DNA of 64,000 nt, taken from assembly GCA_905250125.1 (NCBI GenBank), contig CAJNOL010000906.1:1-64000 (forward strand), in the 5' to 3' direction. The notes beneath the pieces were generated by a model. It searched no databases and was not told where the DNA came from. It saw nothing but the letters and a program-made list of their open reading frames with translations. Of this stretch, positions 34,459-46,900 are shown in pieces. A program made the translations under genes and the position numbers. The DNA comes from Rotaria sordida (Eukaryota; Rotifera; Eurotatoria; Philodinida; Philodinidae). How positions within the stretch are numbered: position 1 is the first letter of the stretch; each line of letters begins with the position of its first letter.

Positions 34459-35350
34459 AAAAAAAACGTAATTTATTATAAAAAACAAAGACTCTCCATC
34501 TGGATTTATATGAAATAAATTTTCAGTTAAAATTCTGTTACACTTCAAAAAATCTTTCGGTTTGTTTTAAACTTCAACATAAAATAGAAAATTATCATTT
34601 TTTTTAGACGCTGAGAGATGACATTTACCTTTGCAGATCCACTTTCATTGAAGTATTAATTCGTTCTATACTGTGGTCAATGCCAAAATTTATACCAATC
34701 ATTACTTATAGTCATTAATTAGCTATATAATCTTAGTGGAAAATAGCACTATTTTATGCAGAATTAAATTCTGCATCTAATTCAAGCAACTAGAGAATTA
34801 ACTCAAGTCGTAAAATGAATCCGGACGCAAAAAACTCGAATATAGTGCTAACTTTACCTACGTTTTGATTGCTGCTAAAATTTTTAATACAAATATAAAC
34901 TGTAAGTATAATTTTTAAATGTCATAGCATTAGATTACCATATCATTCTCTCTTATTATCTAATCGTGTTTTGGAGAATAAATATTTTAAGACAATTTAT
35001 TTGTTCTACTATTCATTTCATCATTAGTGGAAAATTATTAATCAAATTTATTATAAGATTTACAATTCTGCATAACAACGAAAAGTCTAATCAAATACAA
35101 TTATCATTGGTAAGTTCAATATTTACAGAGTTATTTCGACGATATGAGAGACTTTTTTCTTGATTTACTCTTTGTACAGTAGAGTCCGTCGGATTCGGCT
35201 TCTAAAATTTTGGACCCAATGGGCTCTAGTCATCTGAGAAATGTGTAGGGTGCACTAATCAACGAATACAAAAAAAAATCGGGAAAAAGTATTTTGGATC
35301 TTCTGGATGACTATCCAATTTCGAATGGAAAATTTCATTGAGAGTACCAA
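34459..35350. other. Intergenic, nothing firm
   Basis: No gene. The part from 35170 on may be the outer left side of the neighbouring foldback element. Confidence 0.3.
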
Positions 35351-35354
35351 AGTA

Positions 35355-35650
35355 TCGTTCGAACGCAGATGAAGTTAGCATCTGATTCGAGTAATTCCAG
35401 CGCCAATTCGCTCAGGAAGTGTTCCAGCAGTTCTGCAAGTAGCGCTCAATGTCATCTATCGCATGGGGAAATCACATTTCCGATATCTTGAACCATCGTT
35501 TCCAAGATTCTACAAATCTGATTTCTCCATTCGATAGAGCATATGAAATTATACTTGGAATCCTTCTGGAAGAATCTGGAATACTTCCTGAGCGAGTCGC
35601 CATTGGAATTACTCGAATTGGATGTTAACTTCACCTGCGTACGGTTCGAC
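35355..35650. mobile_element. Foldback element (palindrome core)
   Basis: Left arm 35355-35436 and right arm 35562-35650 are inverted copies: ATTCGAGTAATTCCAGCGCC faces GGCCATTGGAATTACTCGAAT-like sequence, and CGCTCAGGAAG faces CTTCCTGAGCG. Weaker similarity may extend the element to about 35175-35755. Open frames on both strands are consequences of the palindrome. Confidence 0.55.
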
Positions 35651-36060
35651 TGGATGCAGACCCAGATCTCAAAAACATTCAATAAATTGGATTCAGATCC
35701 GAACCCAAAAATCGTGGAACCTAGAGGCTCTCTATTGTGCAGATCTAGAATATTTGATAATTTAAAATAGTTCAACTAATATTTAATGAATTGTATTTAA
35801 TCGATTAATAATTATTCACAAGAGGAATTATTAGTTTATAAGTTAATATTTGATTATTATTTGTTAATACATATATGAATATTCTTTTCGGTATATAGAT
35901 AACAAGATTGATTTATTTTTCTTTTTTTTGAGAATTAAAATATTTTATTATATTAAAGAATTAAAATCTTCTTATTTATGATAAATGTTCCTCTCTAAGA
36001 AATATAAGTTGAATAAACGAAATGTTTATAAGTTTATTATTTTGTTAAATTAAATTTAGT

Positions 36061-37510
36061 TTAACGAGAACCATCATGCCAATATTCATAAGCTCCATGT
36101 TTTCTAATAACAGTTTGAATAATTTTTTCATGAGATGCATATAATTTATGATCACGATCAAGTTGAATCCATGTTACTTTTGAAGCATCATCACCTATAA
36201 AAAAAAAAAGAAAACAGAAATCAATTCTTTTTTTAAAAGACGTGCTAAGGAAGCAAATATTCGATAATTTATTTGATAAATACATAGTTGTACATTTGTC
36301 AATATAGCTTTCGAATTAAATGGCATTGAATAAAATAAAATTTCTTAATATTTATTTATTGTAGGTATGACTAGTGACGTCACTGATAGAGATGTGGAAT
36401 GTAGAGTAAAAGCAAGGATGTTATAGGATAGATCTGTTAAAAATGAAATATTTACCAGCTTCTAATTTTAAATATCTTGTTAATTCTCCTGTTTCATCAT
36501 GGACATTTACAGCTACAGTTTCCAACCAAGAATTATCTATAATAGAATAAAAGTATATCATGTATTTTCTTTCATATGTAAAAATAAAAAATCGAAAATT
36601 TTTACCCGTATTTCTTGGATCATCGACATAACCTTTGTAAATCTATGAAAATATTTGTAGAAAATAAAATTTCAATTAAGTTAAAATTTCTTTACTAAAA
36701 CAGCCTTTTTAAATAATTCATCGATTTGTTTTGCACCACTAGGATCAGAATTCATAGCTTCTTCAATAAATTCTCGTTTTATTGCTGTTGATACATGTTC
36801 ACTAAACAAAATATTTATAATTAAATAAATAAATTTATTAAATATTTACCCAGCATCAACCATACCACCTGGTAAAGCTAATTCTCCACTATCTTTTCTA
36901 TGAATAAGTATTATTTCTAGAACTTTTCTTCTCTCATTTCGTAGATCTTTAGCCCAACGTGTTATAACGGGATCACCAGCATGATTTGGTCCCCAATGGC
37001 CAAGTAAACCACGACCAGATACTATAAAATAAAGTAATATTACATTGATTATTTTGAAAAGATTAGTTTTCTTTTTGATAACATACATCCAGTACGACCT
37101 TGAGGATTTTTTGGTCGATTTGTTTCTTTATCGATTTCATATGTACAGATCAAACTTGTTCGATCGATTTTTCCATCTGTTTGATTATAGTGTTGAATTT
37201 TTTTTCTTTAAAAATAAATTTCGAAAAGAAAAAACGAAATCCAAACAAAATGAATTAATTCTAATCAATCTTACGCATCAGGATCATCAGCCCAAGGTGG
37301 ATTTTTTAAAACAATTGGTGATGTATATTCTGTTGGTCTGTAATCAGGCCAATTAACATTCCAAGGAACTTTTTCATCAGGTACATCAAATCTCTAATTA
37401 TAGATTATAATTATAGATTTGAATAAAATTTCAAATAGATTATATTTTACTTTAACATCTTGTGTACCACAATAAGGTGATTTTCGAGCTTTTATATGTA
37501 AAGATGTCAT
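36061..37510 (-). CDS. NUDT9: ADP-ribose pyrophosphatase, NUDT9 type
   Basis: Eight exons on the minus strand: 37510-37451, 37393-37275, 37205-37087, 37021-36850, 36801-36696, 36642-36606, 36536-36456, 36194-36061; 275 residues. NUDT9 hydrolyses ADP-ribose to AMP and ribose-5-phosphate; the same fold forms the C-terminal sensor of TRPM2 channels. Family signatures are all present: [10 protein letters not shown] at the start, [36 protein letters not shown] followed by ITRW, and a Nudix box at about 151-173 (GGMVDAG-E-x7-REFIEEAM, the NUDT9 form). [25 protein letters not shown] and LYASHEKII follow. Catalytic-box glutamates (REFIEE) are kept, so the enzyme is probably active, unlike human TRPM2's NUDT9H. 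No TRPM channel part is attached. The chosen ATG gives no obvious mitochondrial presequence. Introns are 41-91 bp, except one of 207 bp and one of 261 bp. Confidence 0.94.
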
Positions 37511-38427
37511 GTTTCTTGTTTGAACCGTATTCGACGATGAATATGAAATAAAATAATATTGTCTACACGTCCACAAAAAGACGGCAAAAATGATCGTTAG
37601 ATATTTATATTTTAATGTCAGGATAAAAATTTTTCTTTTTTTTTTTTCTAAAAAGAAAACAAAAAAAGATCGATCAGCTTATTGTTTCGCTTCATTGATA
37701 CGAACAAAAGCGCTAGATACAAAAAAAACAAGTGACTATAAATAAACAGAAAATGATTGTAATAATTGATTGTTTTTTCTTTCTTTCAAAGAAAAAAAAG
37801 CTTTACTTTTATTCGACTTTTTCCATGTCAACCGTCGAGAAGAAATTAATGCGTAATGAAGGAAAGAATTTTTTTTTTTCAAATAACTTAAACTTATCAA
37901 GCATTGGAAACGACATTCAACAGTTTATTATTCATATCAAATAATATGTTATTGCAACATACACAAGAAATTCCCCTTAATGATCATGTTTTTAGCTATT
38001 TTACTTTTTTACATCAATAATAATTGCTTCATACAAATTTGGAAATTTTTGCTGATTTTAAAAAAATTTTTGTAGAGATCGGACGTTCTCTATGCTTTAT
38101 CAAAAATATAATTTATGAAAAATTTGAGTTGATGTTATTAATAAAAGTTAATTCATCTTTGTCTTCATTTCGTAAGTTGATTGTTGTCATGGAGTACACC
38201 TTGATCTACCCATAGGAAATTACAGAAAAATCGATATTTTTGTTTCATTTAACCTATTCGTTTATATATCAAAGGCATCTAAATACTAATTTTGTAAAGA
38301 TTTTTTTGCAAGACAAAAAATGATGCCTATAATACTGTTGGTACTCTAGAATTCATCTAGACCCAGAGCTGTATTTTTTCCTTCTTATGACGAGGAAACC
38401 CATCCGACTGATAATCTCCATTTGGGT
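37511..38427. other. Intergenic, nothing recognised
   Basis: Probable promoter of the NUDT9 gene at its left edge; otherwise no gene or clear repeat. The plus-strand frames here are AT-rich and featureless. Confidence 0.35.
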
Positions 38428-38838
38428 TCATAGTGTAGACAAAAATGATGAAAGGGTTCGTACCATTGGGTCTTTCTTCTCAAATTATGACCATTTTGCT
38501 GAACTTTCAGCCTATTGCAGGATATCACGAGAAAAATCGAAACAAGAAGTTTTGGCCTGAACTTCTTTCCAACAGTAGCTCTTCTGGGCCTTATGATATG
38601 CTGAAAGTTTTAGCTCAAACGTCGCCTATTTTTGCACCTCTTGTATCAAACTAATATTTTTTGCGAATGTCTTATCTCACCAAGGCAAACATCCTTTTGA
38701 CCTGAAACTTTCAGAATATCATAAGGCTCAGAAGAGCTACTGCTGAGAAGAAGTTCAGGGTAAAAATCCTTGTTGCGATTTTTCTTGTGATATCTTGCAA
38801 TTGAAGTAGATGCCTAATTTGAGTTCGAATATAAATGA
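38428..38838. mobile_element. Foldback element with arms of about 105 bp
   Basis: The left arm 38508-38617 and right arm 38701-38806 are inverted copies: CTTTCAGAATATCATAAGGC faces GCCTTATGATATGCTGAAAG, and AGAAGAGCTACTG faces CAGTAGCTCTTCT. The left flank 38428-38523 has a third, inverted, partial copy at 39605-39740, so the family has at least two insertions here or one complex element. Confidence 0.6.
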
Positions 38839-39187
38839 AAAAGAATAGCTTTCATGTTCAATAGCAATAGATTAATTTTATATAAATTATAAATTTAACA
38901 GCAGACCTTTATTAATGCAACAAGAAAAACCGAAACATATAGACTGATGTGTTTTGGAAATGTAATTCGAATGGGAACTACTATGATCATTGTGTACACA
39001 GAGACGAGGATGAGTCGTGACCCTTCGAAGGAGGGGGCGCTACACGTTCCCACGCCGCGACATCGAAATAAAGTGTGTTGCGCGGAGAAAAGGTATTCTA
39101 GCCAGTTCAATACTCCAATGTAAGCGGTGTTTGTGTTGGGATCACTTGAAATGTGTGCTTTATTTGCTGTCTCTACAGAGATGTACC

Positions 39188-39538
39188 TTCAAATTTATAA
39201 AGGCGACTGTAAGATTTTGACTATGGAACCGAATATATCTAGAATTGTAGAGGAAGACTTTCTCTATCGGATAGTGCATGCATTGTTAAATTCAGTTGCC
39301 TACTGTGAGAAGTTGAATTTTGACTTCCTTCTAAACAATTTTGACTATTATATACCGAATACCAGCATCAAAATCGTATAGACCGAAGCTAAAATTCATC
39401 TTCTCACGGTACACAACAGAATTTGATAATATATACATCATTGGATAGAGAAAGTCTTCCTCTACAAACCTACATATATCCCGCTCTATAGTCAAAAATC
39501 ACTATGAAACTTATAGTCGTCTTTATGCAAAATTTATC
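39188..39538. mobile_element. Foldback element with arms of about 135 bp
   Basis: The left arm 39188-39323 and right arm 39388-39538 pair: GTAGAGGAAGACTTTCTCTA faces TAGAGAAAGTCTTCCTCTAC exactly, and CTGTGAGAAG faces CTTCTCACGG. The spacer is about 65 bp. The overlapping plus-strand frames at 39017-39381 are not convincing genes. Confidence 0.6.
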
Positions 39539-39604
39539 TTTTGCTATTTGAACAGGAAAGCCTTTTTTTTCATTCATTTTCGAAGTGATAATGGACAGTA
39601 AGAT

Positions 39605-39740
39605 GTCCATTTATATTCGAATTCGAATTAGGCAACTCATGTGCAATAGGCTAAAAGTTCAATTTAATGACCATAAGTCAAAAGAAAATATCTAATGGCA
39701 CGAACTCTTTCATAGGTTTTATCTACACTTACGAGAAAAC
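39605..39740. repeat. Partial inverted copy of the 38.4-kb foldback
   Basis: Matches the reverse complement of 38428-38523 (GCAATAGGCTAAAAGTTCA and CACGAACTCTTTCATAGG), plus the ATTTATATTCGAA.TC..ATTAGGCA outer part seen at 38800-38838. Confidence 0.5.
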
Positions 39741-40991
39741 ACTCTTAGGTGAAGTTCCGCTTTTGACATGATATTTTGCCCATATGTAGGTCTTAGTGAG
39801 ACTAGAAAAACCGCAAAAGGATTTGAGTTTCTATAACTTCCTTGTTGAGATATGAAGTTCACACCTTGTCTAACAGTGCTATGACTTATATTGGGATGTT
39901 TTTATGAAAAATCGAGAAATTTACAGTTTTTTTTTTGTAGGAGGGAATGTGTTTTTGGATCTATTGATACAAAGAAAAAAGTGACTAATGTTAACTTTAA
40001 TAATACTCTGTAGAATAATAAAATTCATATTTTTATCATTAATAAAATATATATTTATAAATAGAAACAATAATAGATCATATTATTTATTTACCTAAAA
40101 ACATAATAATGAAAACAGAAGGAAACCAGTTGTAAAAAAGTAACCGGATATTTTAAGTTATATTTAAAATTTTTTTTTTACTGATTTTGCTAATCATCCT
40201 AAACAAGAATACTGTTCTATTGTTTAATTGATTTTAAAAATCATTTTAACAATGGAACAGTTTGAGAAGATGTATAAAAATCACAACAACGTTTATAAAA
40301 TGTCTAAAATTTATTAAAAAAAAAAAAGAAATAGAGAAATCATGAATCAATAAACAAATAATTTCATTTACTTTTTCAATATTTGTTCGAACAATTTCTT
40401 CAATATTTTATTCATTTTGTAATTGTCTTCGTTAAAATATTAATGTTTTACGACAATTTTCATTTAAATCATATTGTATCATTAAATCATTTCTACATGA
40501 TAAACAAGAAGATATTAATTAATTATGATATATTGCACGTGCAGCAATCTAATAAAAAATATACAAAAACAAAAAAAAAAACCCATAAGATAAAATATAA
40601 GGTGATCGCAAAGTTGTTGACATTGTTTTATTGCATCGAATCCTTGAGAATGAAATGTACCTGTTAAAACAGTTGTATTAACTGTATTTATTAATTAAAT
40701 CATTTTATTTTCTTAAGTCATTTCAATGATTTTGAAATTGAAAATAATGATCACATATACAAAGATCTTGTTTATTTATAGACATTATCAAATAAAATGA
40801 AATTCATAAAGAAAATTCCGAATTAAAAAGATTTTTTAAGCGCTACAATCAATTTTATTCATAATATTTAACTCAATAAGAACCAATTTTGAATGGTTTG
40901 TCTATAACTTCCAATGAAAAAATAAAAGTGAATCATCGAATTCTTTTTTTTTTTTGTTATAAAGATTTGTGATCTAGTTTTGTTTAATAAA
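39741..40991. other. Intergenic, upstream of INTS13
   Basis: AT-rich with T and A runs; no gene or repeat recognised. The last few hundred bases should hold the promoter and 5' UTR of INTS13. Confidence 0.35.
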
Positions 40992-43900
40992 ATGGATCAT
41001 CAAAGAAATAAAGCAGTATTAATTCTTGATCATAGTAGTTTTTTTGCTCGTCCATCAGGTGTTACATTTAATGTTAATGTTCAAAATAGCGATCAACAAC
41101 AACAACAAGATCAAGTAAATAATGAAAATACTCTTGGTATGAAATCATTATGGACATGTATTGTTGAATGTGTTCTGGAATATTGTCGAATTTTATTTGA
41201 TATTTTTGAAGATGATGCACTTGTAACGTTTTTTTTTTTTCTTTTTTTTCTAAAAATTTTATTTTATTTTTCTTTTTAATTTAGATAACACTTATAGTTA
41301 CAGGAATTGATCAACGTGATCAATCATCATGCTGGAATCGATATAAAAATCTTTCACAAGTAAAAAGTTTTTATTTTTAACTCTGAAGAGAAGATTCACG
41401 AGGCCATTTAATGATAAAAATCAACATATACTTTTTTTGTATCAAACAATTCCTCACACAAAATTGGGGTTAGAAAAAATTTCTTAGGTCCTTCTGATGA
41501 AATTTCACGGAACTATAGACATTGGAACTATGAAGGGATTTGGAAAGCCAGGAAAAAAATCATCTCCAGTGTTTCGTTGATATCTCCATCATTCTTTGTT
41601 CGTTTAATTTGAACAACATCTCATTCGAAAGAGCACAGAAAATATTTTACAGCTTCCTAAAAAAAATGAAGTCTTGCTATTGAAAAATCCTACTTTCTTT
41701 TTGAGCTAATCGTTTTCTATTGTAAGGCCTTTTACAAGATGATAATAGGTCGAGGAAAACTTTAACATATTGCAACTTGTAGCGAATTTTTCGCTCTACA
41801 AAATCTTTATGAAAATCAAAAGTTTGAGAAAGAATCGAAAACGATGAGGGAAAGTGATTACTTACCATGAATTTGTACCTCTTTTTATGGGCATTTAGAA
41901 GATTTCGGTTAGAAAAATTATGATTTGATCAAAATTAATATTATATTCCGAATCAGCATAAAAAGCTAAGCCGATTTACATGTATTTCAAATATTGTCGA
42001 CATATTTTGTTTGTCCTCGAAAAACGAAATCCTTTTTCAATGAAAAAAAAAAGTATGTCAAAAATATTTGAGATACATACAAATCGACTTCGTTTTTTAT
42101 TCTGATTCAGAATATTATATTAATTTTGATCAAATCACAATTTTTCTAACCAAAATCTCCTAAATACCTATCAGAAAAGGTAAAAAAATCATATTCCCTC
42201 ATCTTTGTCAATCCTTTCTGAGACTTTTCTTGCGAGATCTTCATAAGAATTTTGTAGAGCACAAAATTCTCCGCAAAAGACTTACACTTAGGAAGCTGTG
42301 GGTCCATGTTTTTGTGGACCTAGTCAGGTTCAAATCCGAGGTTTTTTCCATCAATATCTGGCATCCTTTGTGTACATGAATAAATGAAGGATCAAGGTTT
42401 CAGCTGTTTATTCGCTTGTTGCTGGATTTCCTATCTTGGAAGTACCGAATCCACAACCACGTGTAACCGGGGCCAACAGAAAACAAAGGGTTGGACGCGA
42501 ACCCGACAAAAAAAGAAAATAAAATTTTGGACCCGACCAGTTCCGAGTCTGAAAAGATCTGCAGCTATCTCCTTACAATAGAAAATAATTAGATTAAAAA
42601 AGAAGCGAAGTTTTTCAGGAAAAAAATTTTTTTCGATATCAAGACTTCATTTTTTCTAGGAAGCTGTAAGAAGTCTTCTATGCTCTTTCGAATGAGACGT
42701 TGTTCAAGTTAAACGAACAAAGAGTGACGGAGATATCAGCAAAATACTGAAAGTGATTTTTTTCCTGGTTTTCTAGACCTCCTCATAGTTCCAATGCCTG
42801 TAACTCCGTGAAATTTCACCACAGGGATCTAAGAAATTTTTTCTAATCCCAATGTTGTGAGAGGAATCGATTGATAAAAAAAAAGTATATGTCAATTTTG
42901 ACCATTAAATGAAGTTGATGGCCTCTCGTGAACCTTGTCTAAAGAATGAAAAACATATAATTTAGTGTATGGATTTTTTTGCTGGTATTCAACCACCAAA
43001 TGAACGTTCATTAATAAATGATGATGATCTTTTAAAACATTCACTTAATGAAGCAATAACAGCTTTATGTACACGTTCAAAAAAACAAAATATTCCAAAT
43101 GATTTAGATTATACAAATAGTGGACATATTATTCTTTTTTCAACTTTTAATAAGTAATTAGCTTTTGTTTTTTTTAAATTTATTAATTTTGATGTTTAGT
43201 AAACGTATTGCAACAATTGAAAAAGATGCTCAAACATTTCATCAATCTCATAATCATATGGCACTTGAAATGACCGAGTAAATATTTTCTTTAGTTTTAA
43301 AAAACGGATTATTAACAATAAGAAATTTAATCTATCATCTTTATTCAGTCTAGTAATAAATCTAAATAAAATTTAGTTATATAGTACTTTATGTATTTGT
43401 TTACTATCCATAGAAATATCCAGTTTCACTTTCTTGACTATCGATGTTCCAGTGAATCCTATGTCGATGATATCCTATTGAGTATTTACATCAACATTGA
43501 ACATCTCTAGGTGTGCACTCTTTCGAGTGAGGATTAATTACTACATTCTAAAGCCTTAAAAATAACTTTTAATTGGAGATTCGAATAGAAAAAGAAAAAA
43601 TCTTTGTTTATTCTAAATTATTGTTTAGTTTTGTACCATTAACAAAATGTGATTTAACATTAGTTGATGTTCGACCACTTGATCAACCTATACCAACATC
43701 AAATCCTGAATTTAATTTAGTAAAAAAAAATATATATAATAATTTATTATTTTGATTAATTATAATAATATATTTAAAAAAGATAACTTCTATTCTTCAT
43801 CGTACACTTTATTATGCTCAAGCTGGTCAAATGTTATTTACACGAATGTTACAAATTCTATTAAAACAACATAATTTAGCACTTACAACTGTAACTGGTA

Positions 43901-46900
43901 TACCGATGAAAGTAAGAAAAAAAAACAATTTATTAAACGAAAAAACAAAAAAATCTTAAATATAAATATTCTAGGAAGATGTTGCTTCACGTTCAAGTTT
44001 AAATTATGATGTTGATATTGTTCATCCAGCTGAAGTTCATCATAGTTTACGTGAACGAGCACCATTAAAATATTGGCGTCAAATTAAAGATGATGTTGAA
44101 ACAATTGTTCTTAAATGGAGTGCTTTTTCTTATGATCCAGAAAGTAAACTTTTAGATTTATATTATTAACTAAACTTTATAGTATAAGATTACATTTCGA
44201 CTTTTATTAATTAGAATATATCGAAGACTTTAAATACATGATTTTTCTTAACTAAAAATATACATCCTTATTAACAGCGTAGTCTCTTTCGACTACAGTG
44301 AGAGTGAAGTGGAAGAATGTAGAGTATAGTAAAGACAACTATGGGAGTACGGAAGTATGTTATTATCTTCTTGGATTTAGATCGAGATTTTTCTTAGTCA
44401 TACAAATGAGCTACGGGACTTCGTATTGCAAGCTCACTGTACTTTCGCCAATATATCATCGGACATTCATACGTGTAAAACCTATGACTATTCAACTACT
44501 CGAGTATTCGCTGCTTAACGACTATTAAACTATTCAAATATAGACTAGATCGGAACGACTAAAATCACATACACACACTGTAAGTGCCACGGAACACAGA
44601 TCAGATCGGAACGACAAAAAACCCTGCAGATATGCTTCGAGTTCCATGGAACAGAAATAATCGTAAAGTCCCCAAATTGTTAATAGTTGAATAGTTCATA
44701 GATGGAATCGGTACCGGTCTGGATTTCGGACCGATCCAAATCGGTCTATGTTTCTAAAAATTGTGTACTTGATTTTCTCACCAAAGAAAGGATTTTTTAC
44801 AAAAAAACTGATTTTTTATAAAGTTTGACCAAAGGTAATCGAGGTTAATGAGTTCGAATCTGTAATCGGTTTTTCGAAATTTTGAATTTAATTTTGTAAA
44901 AAAACTATTTTTTGAGGTGCCCATAGGTTCTCGAGGACAATAAGGGGATAAGGCTACACGAATATGAGGCTATAAGCTGATAAGGGTAAAGGGATAAGAG
45001 GCTAAGGTTACAGGGGCATAAGTGATAAAGCTAAAAGAGTATAAGGAGATAAGGGTATAGTGGATAAGTAGATGAGGCTACATGAGATATAAGGGATAAG
45101 GGAGTGATGGAATAAAGCTATATGAAGTAATATCACAAGAGTATAAGGCCTCTCTATATATAATGGGAACGATCTGATTCTCTATTATCGAATCTAGGCT
45201 AAAGGATAGATATGAAACTTTCCAGGAAAAAAATATCCGTGCAGTATACATGGTCTCTTGCTAGTTCTTATTAAATAGAAAAGTCGAAAGTTTTTATCTG
45301 TGAAATCTAACTATGATTGATTTTTATTTTTAGATTATTATGATACATATTCAGCTTATCGTTTTTCACCATTAGATGTAAATAGTCGTGAATCAGCATG
45401 TTTAACAAATTTTTTATTAAGTGGTAAATGTGTTTTACTTGAACTTGGTAATATACCAAATGAATGTGCTGTAAATATAAATGAATATGGTGATGAAAAT
45501 TGTTTTAATACATCTGAAAATGATTTATCATCATTAACAACAACAACAACAGCAACAAATAGACTTTTTTCTCATATGATAATATCACATAATCAAGAAT
45601 TAATGATACATGCTATTGCATTTGGTTCAAATAATCCAATGAGTAAAATAGGTCCATGTTATATTGTTAATGATGAAAAAGATAATATGTCAATAAATGA
45701 TTTAGAAGAATTAATGGATGAAATTGATGATGATAATTTAGAAAAAGATTTACGTGTTGAAGTAAAGTTTTTTCTTTCGTTAGATTTTTCTTCTACTTTT
45801 TTTGTTTTTGTTTTCAAAGAGTTTTATTAATATAATACGTACAACAACACTTTATCCATTAGAAACAATGACAAGTGGAAAAATTCCAATTGAAGATTGT
45901 AAATATTTATTTATATTGAAAGAAAATTTTTTTTATTTTGTTTTTTTTTAGCTCTTCGACTTCTTGAACGTCATACACGTCGATGTCCATTATTAACAAA
46001 TGAAACTATTCTATTCAATATGCCATCAGTATAATAATTAACTTTATTATTATTTGTTTATTATTGATTTAAATTTTTAGCCAACAAATCTTTTAACAAG
46101 TTTAATATTACGTGAAAAATTATCAGATGATGATGTATCAAAATGTCTTATAGCTTTAAAATATATTGATAATATGGAAAGAAATGGTGAACAACTACCA
46201 GTACCAAATAATTTTCAATATACAACAAAAATTGTCACTAATAAAGCAAAAAAGTAAATTGATTTTACATTACAATTAATAGTTATATTAAAATGATGAT
46301 TCATTTTATATTAGCCGAGTCGAGAGGGCAACCCACAATCTTGAAAAAATCCCTCCTACATTTCATTGTTTTTGTTTTACTAAACAATTCCGAAAAAAAA
46401 TTGTAAGACTTCATGGAATCTTTGCATTTCGAATAAGAAAATTCAAAGAATAAGTAACGAATTTTTTTCATTCGATAATCTGTAAAAGATTTTGTAGAAG
46501 AATGTTCAAATTACTTTTTAATATATTGAATTTTGCGAATTAATTGCAGTCGATCGAAGAGAGAGAAAACAAAATGTCGCTAAGAATTATAAAACTTATC
46601 CACAATGCTACTAAAGTTTACTGACTTGATTAAACCTATGGTGCGAAAGTTTACTTTAAGACAACTGATTAGAGACAGAATCAGATCTTTTCGTATATAT
46701 ATTCAGAATTTCCTTCTGAGGAAAGATTGAACAACTATTATCAAATTGCTTCAAAAAGTTGAAAATAGTGTTTCTACAGAATACTATTTTGGATTTTGAT
46801 TCTAACCTATCAAATTCAATATGGAAAATAGATTGAAATGGCTCAGTTTTCTACACCAAAGTTTACTGTATAAGCCTTTTGCATATTGAATAATAGTTTT

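Noticed and set aside
35452-35775. Overlapping frames on both strands of about 75-107 codons
   Set aside because: They mirror each other across a palindrome; no domain.
39017-39381. Two plus-strand frames of 67 and 84 codons
   Set aside because: They overlap the left arm and loop of a palindrome and have no recognisable domain.
42325-42350. GGTTCAAATCC resembling a tRNA B box
   Set aside because: No A box, no acceptor stem and no cloverleaf can be drawn from the 90 bases upstream; it lies inside a foldback element.
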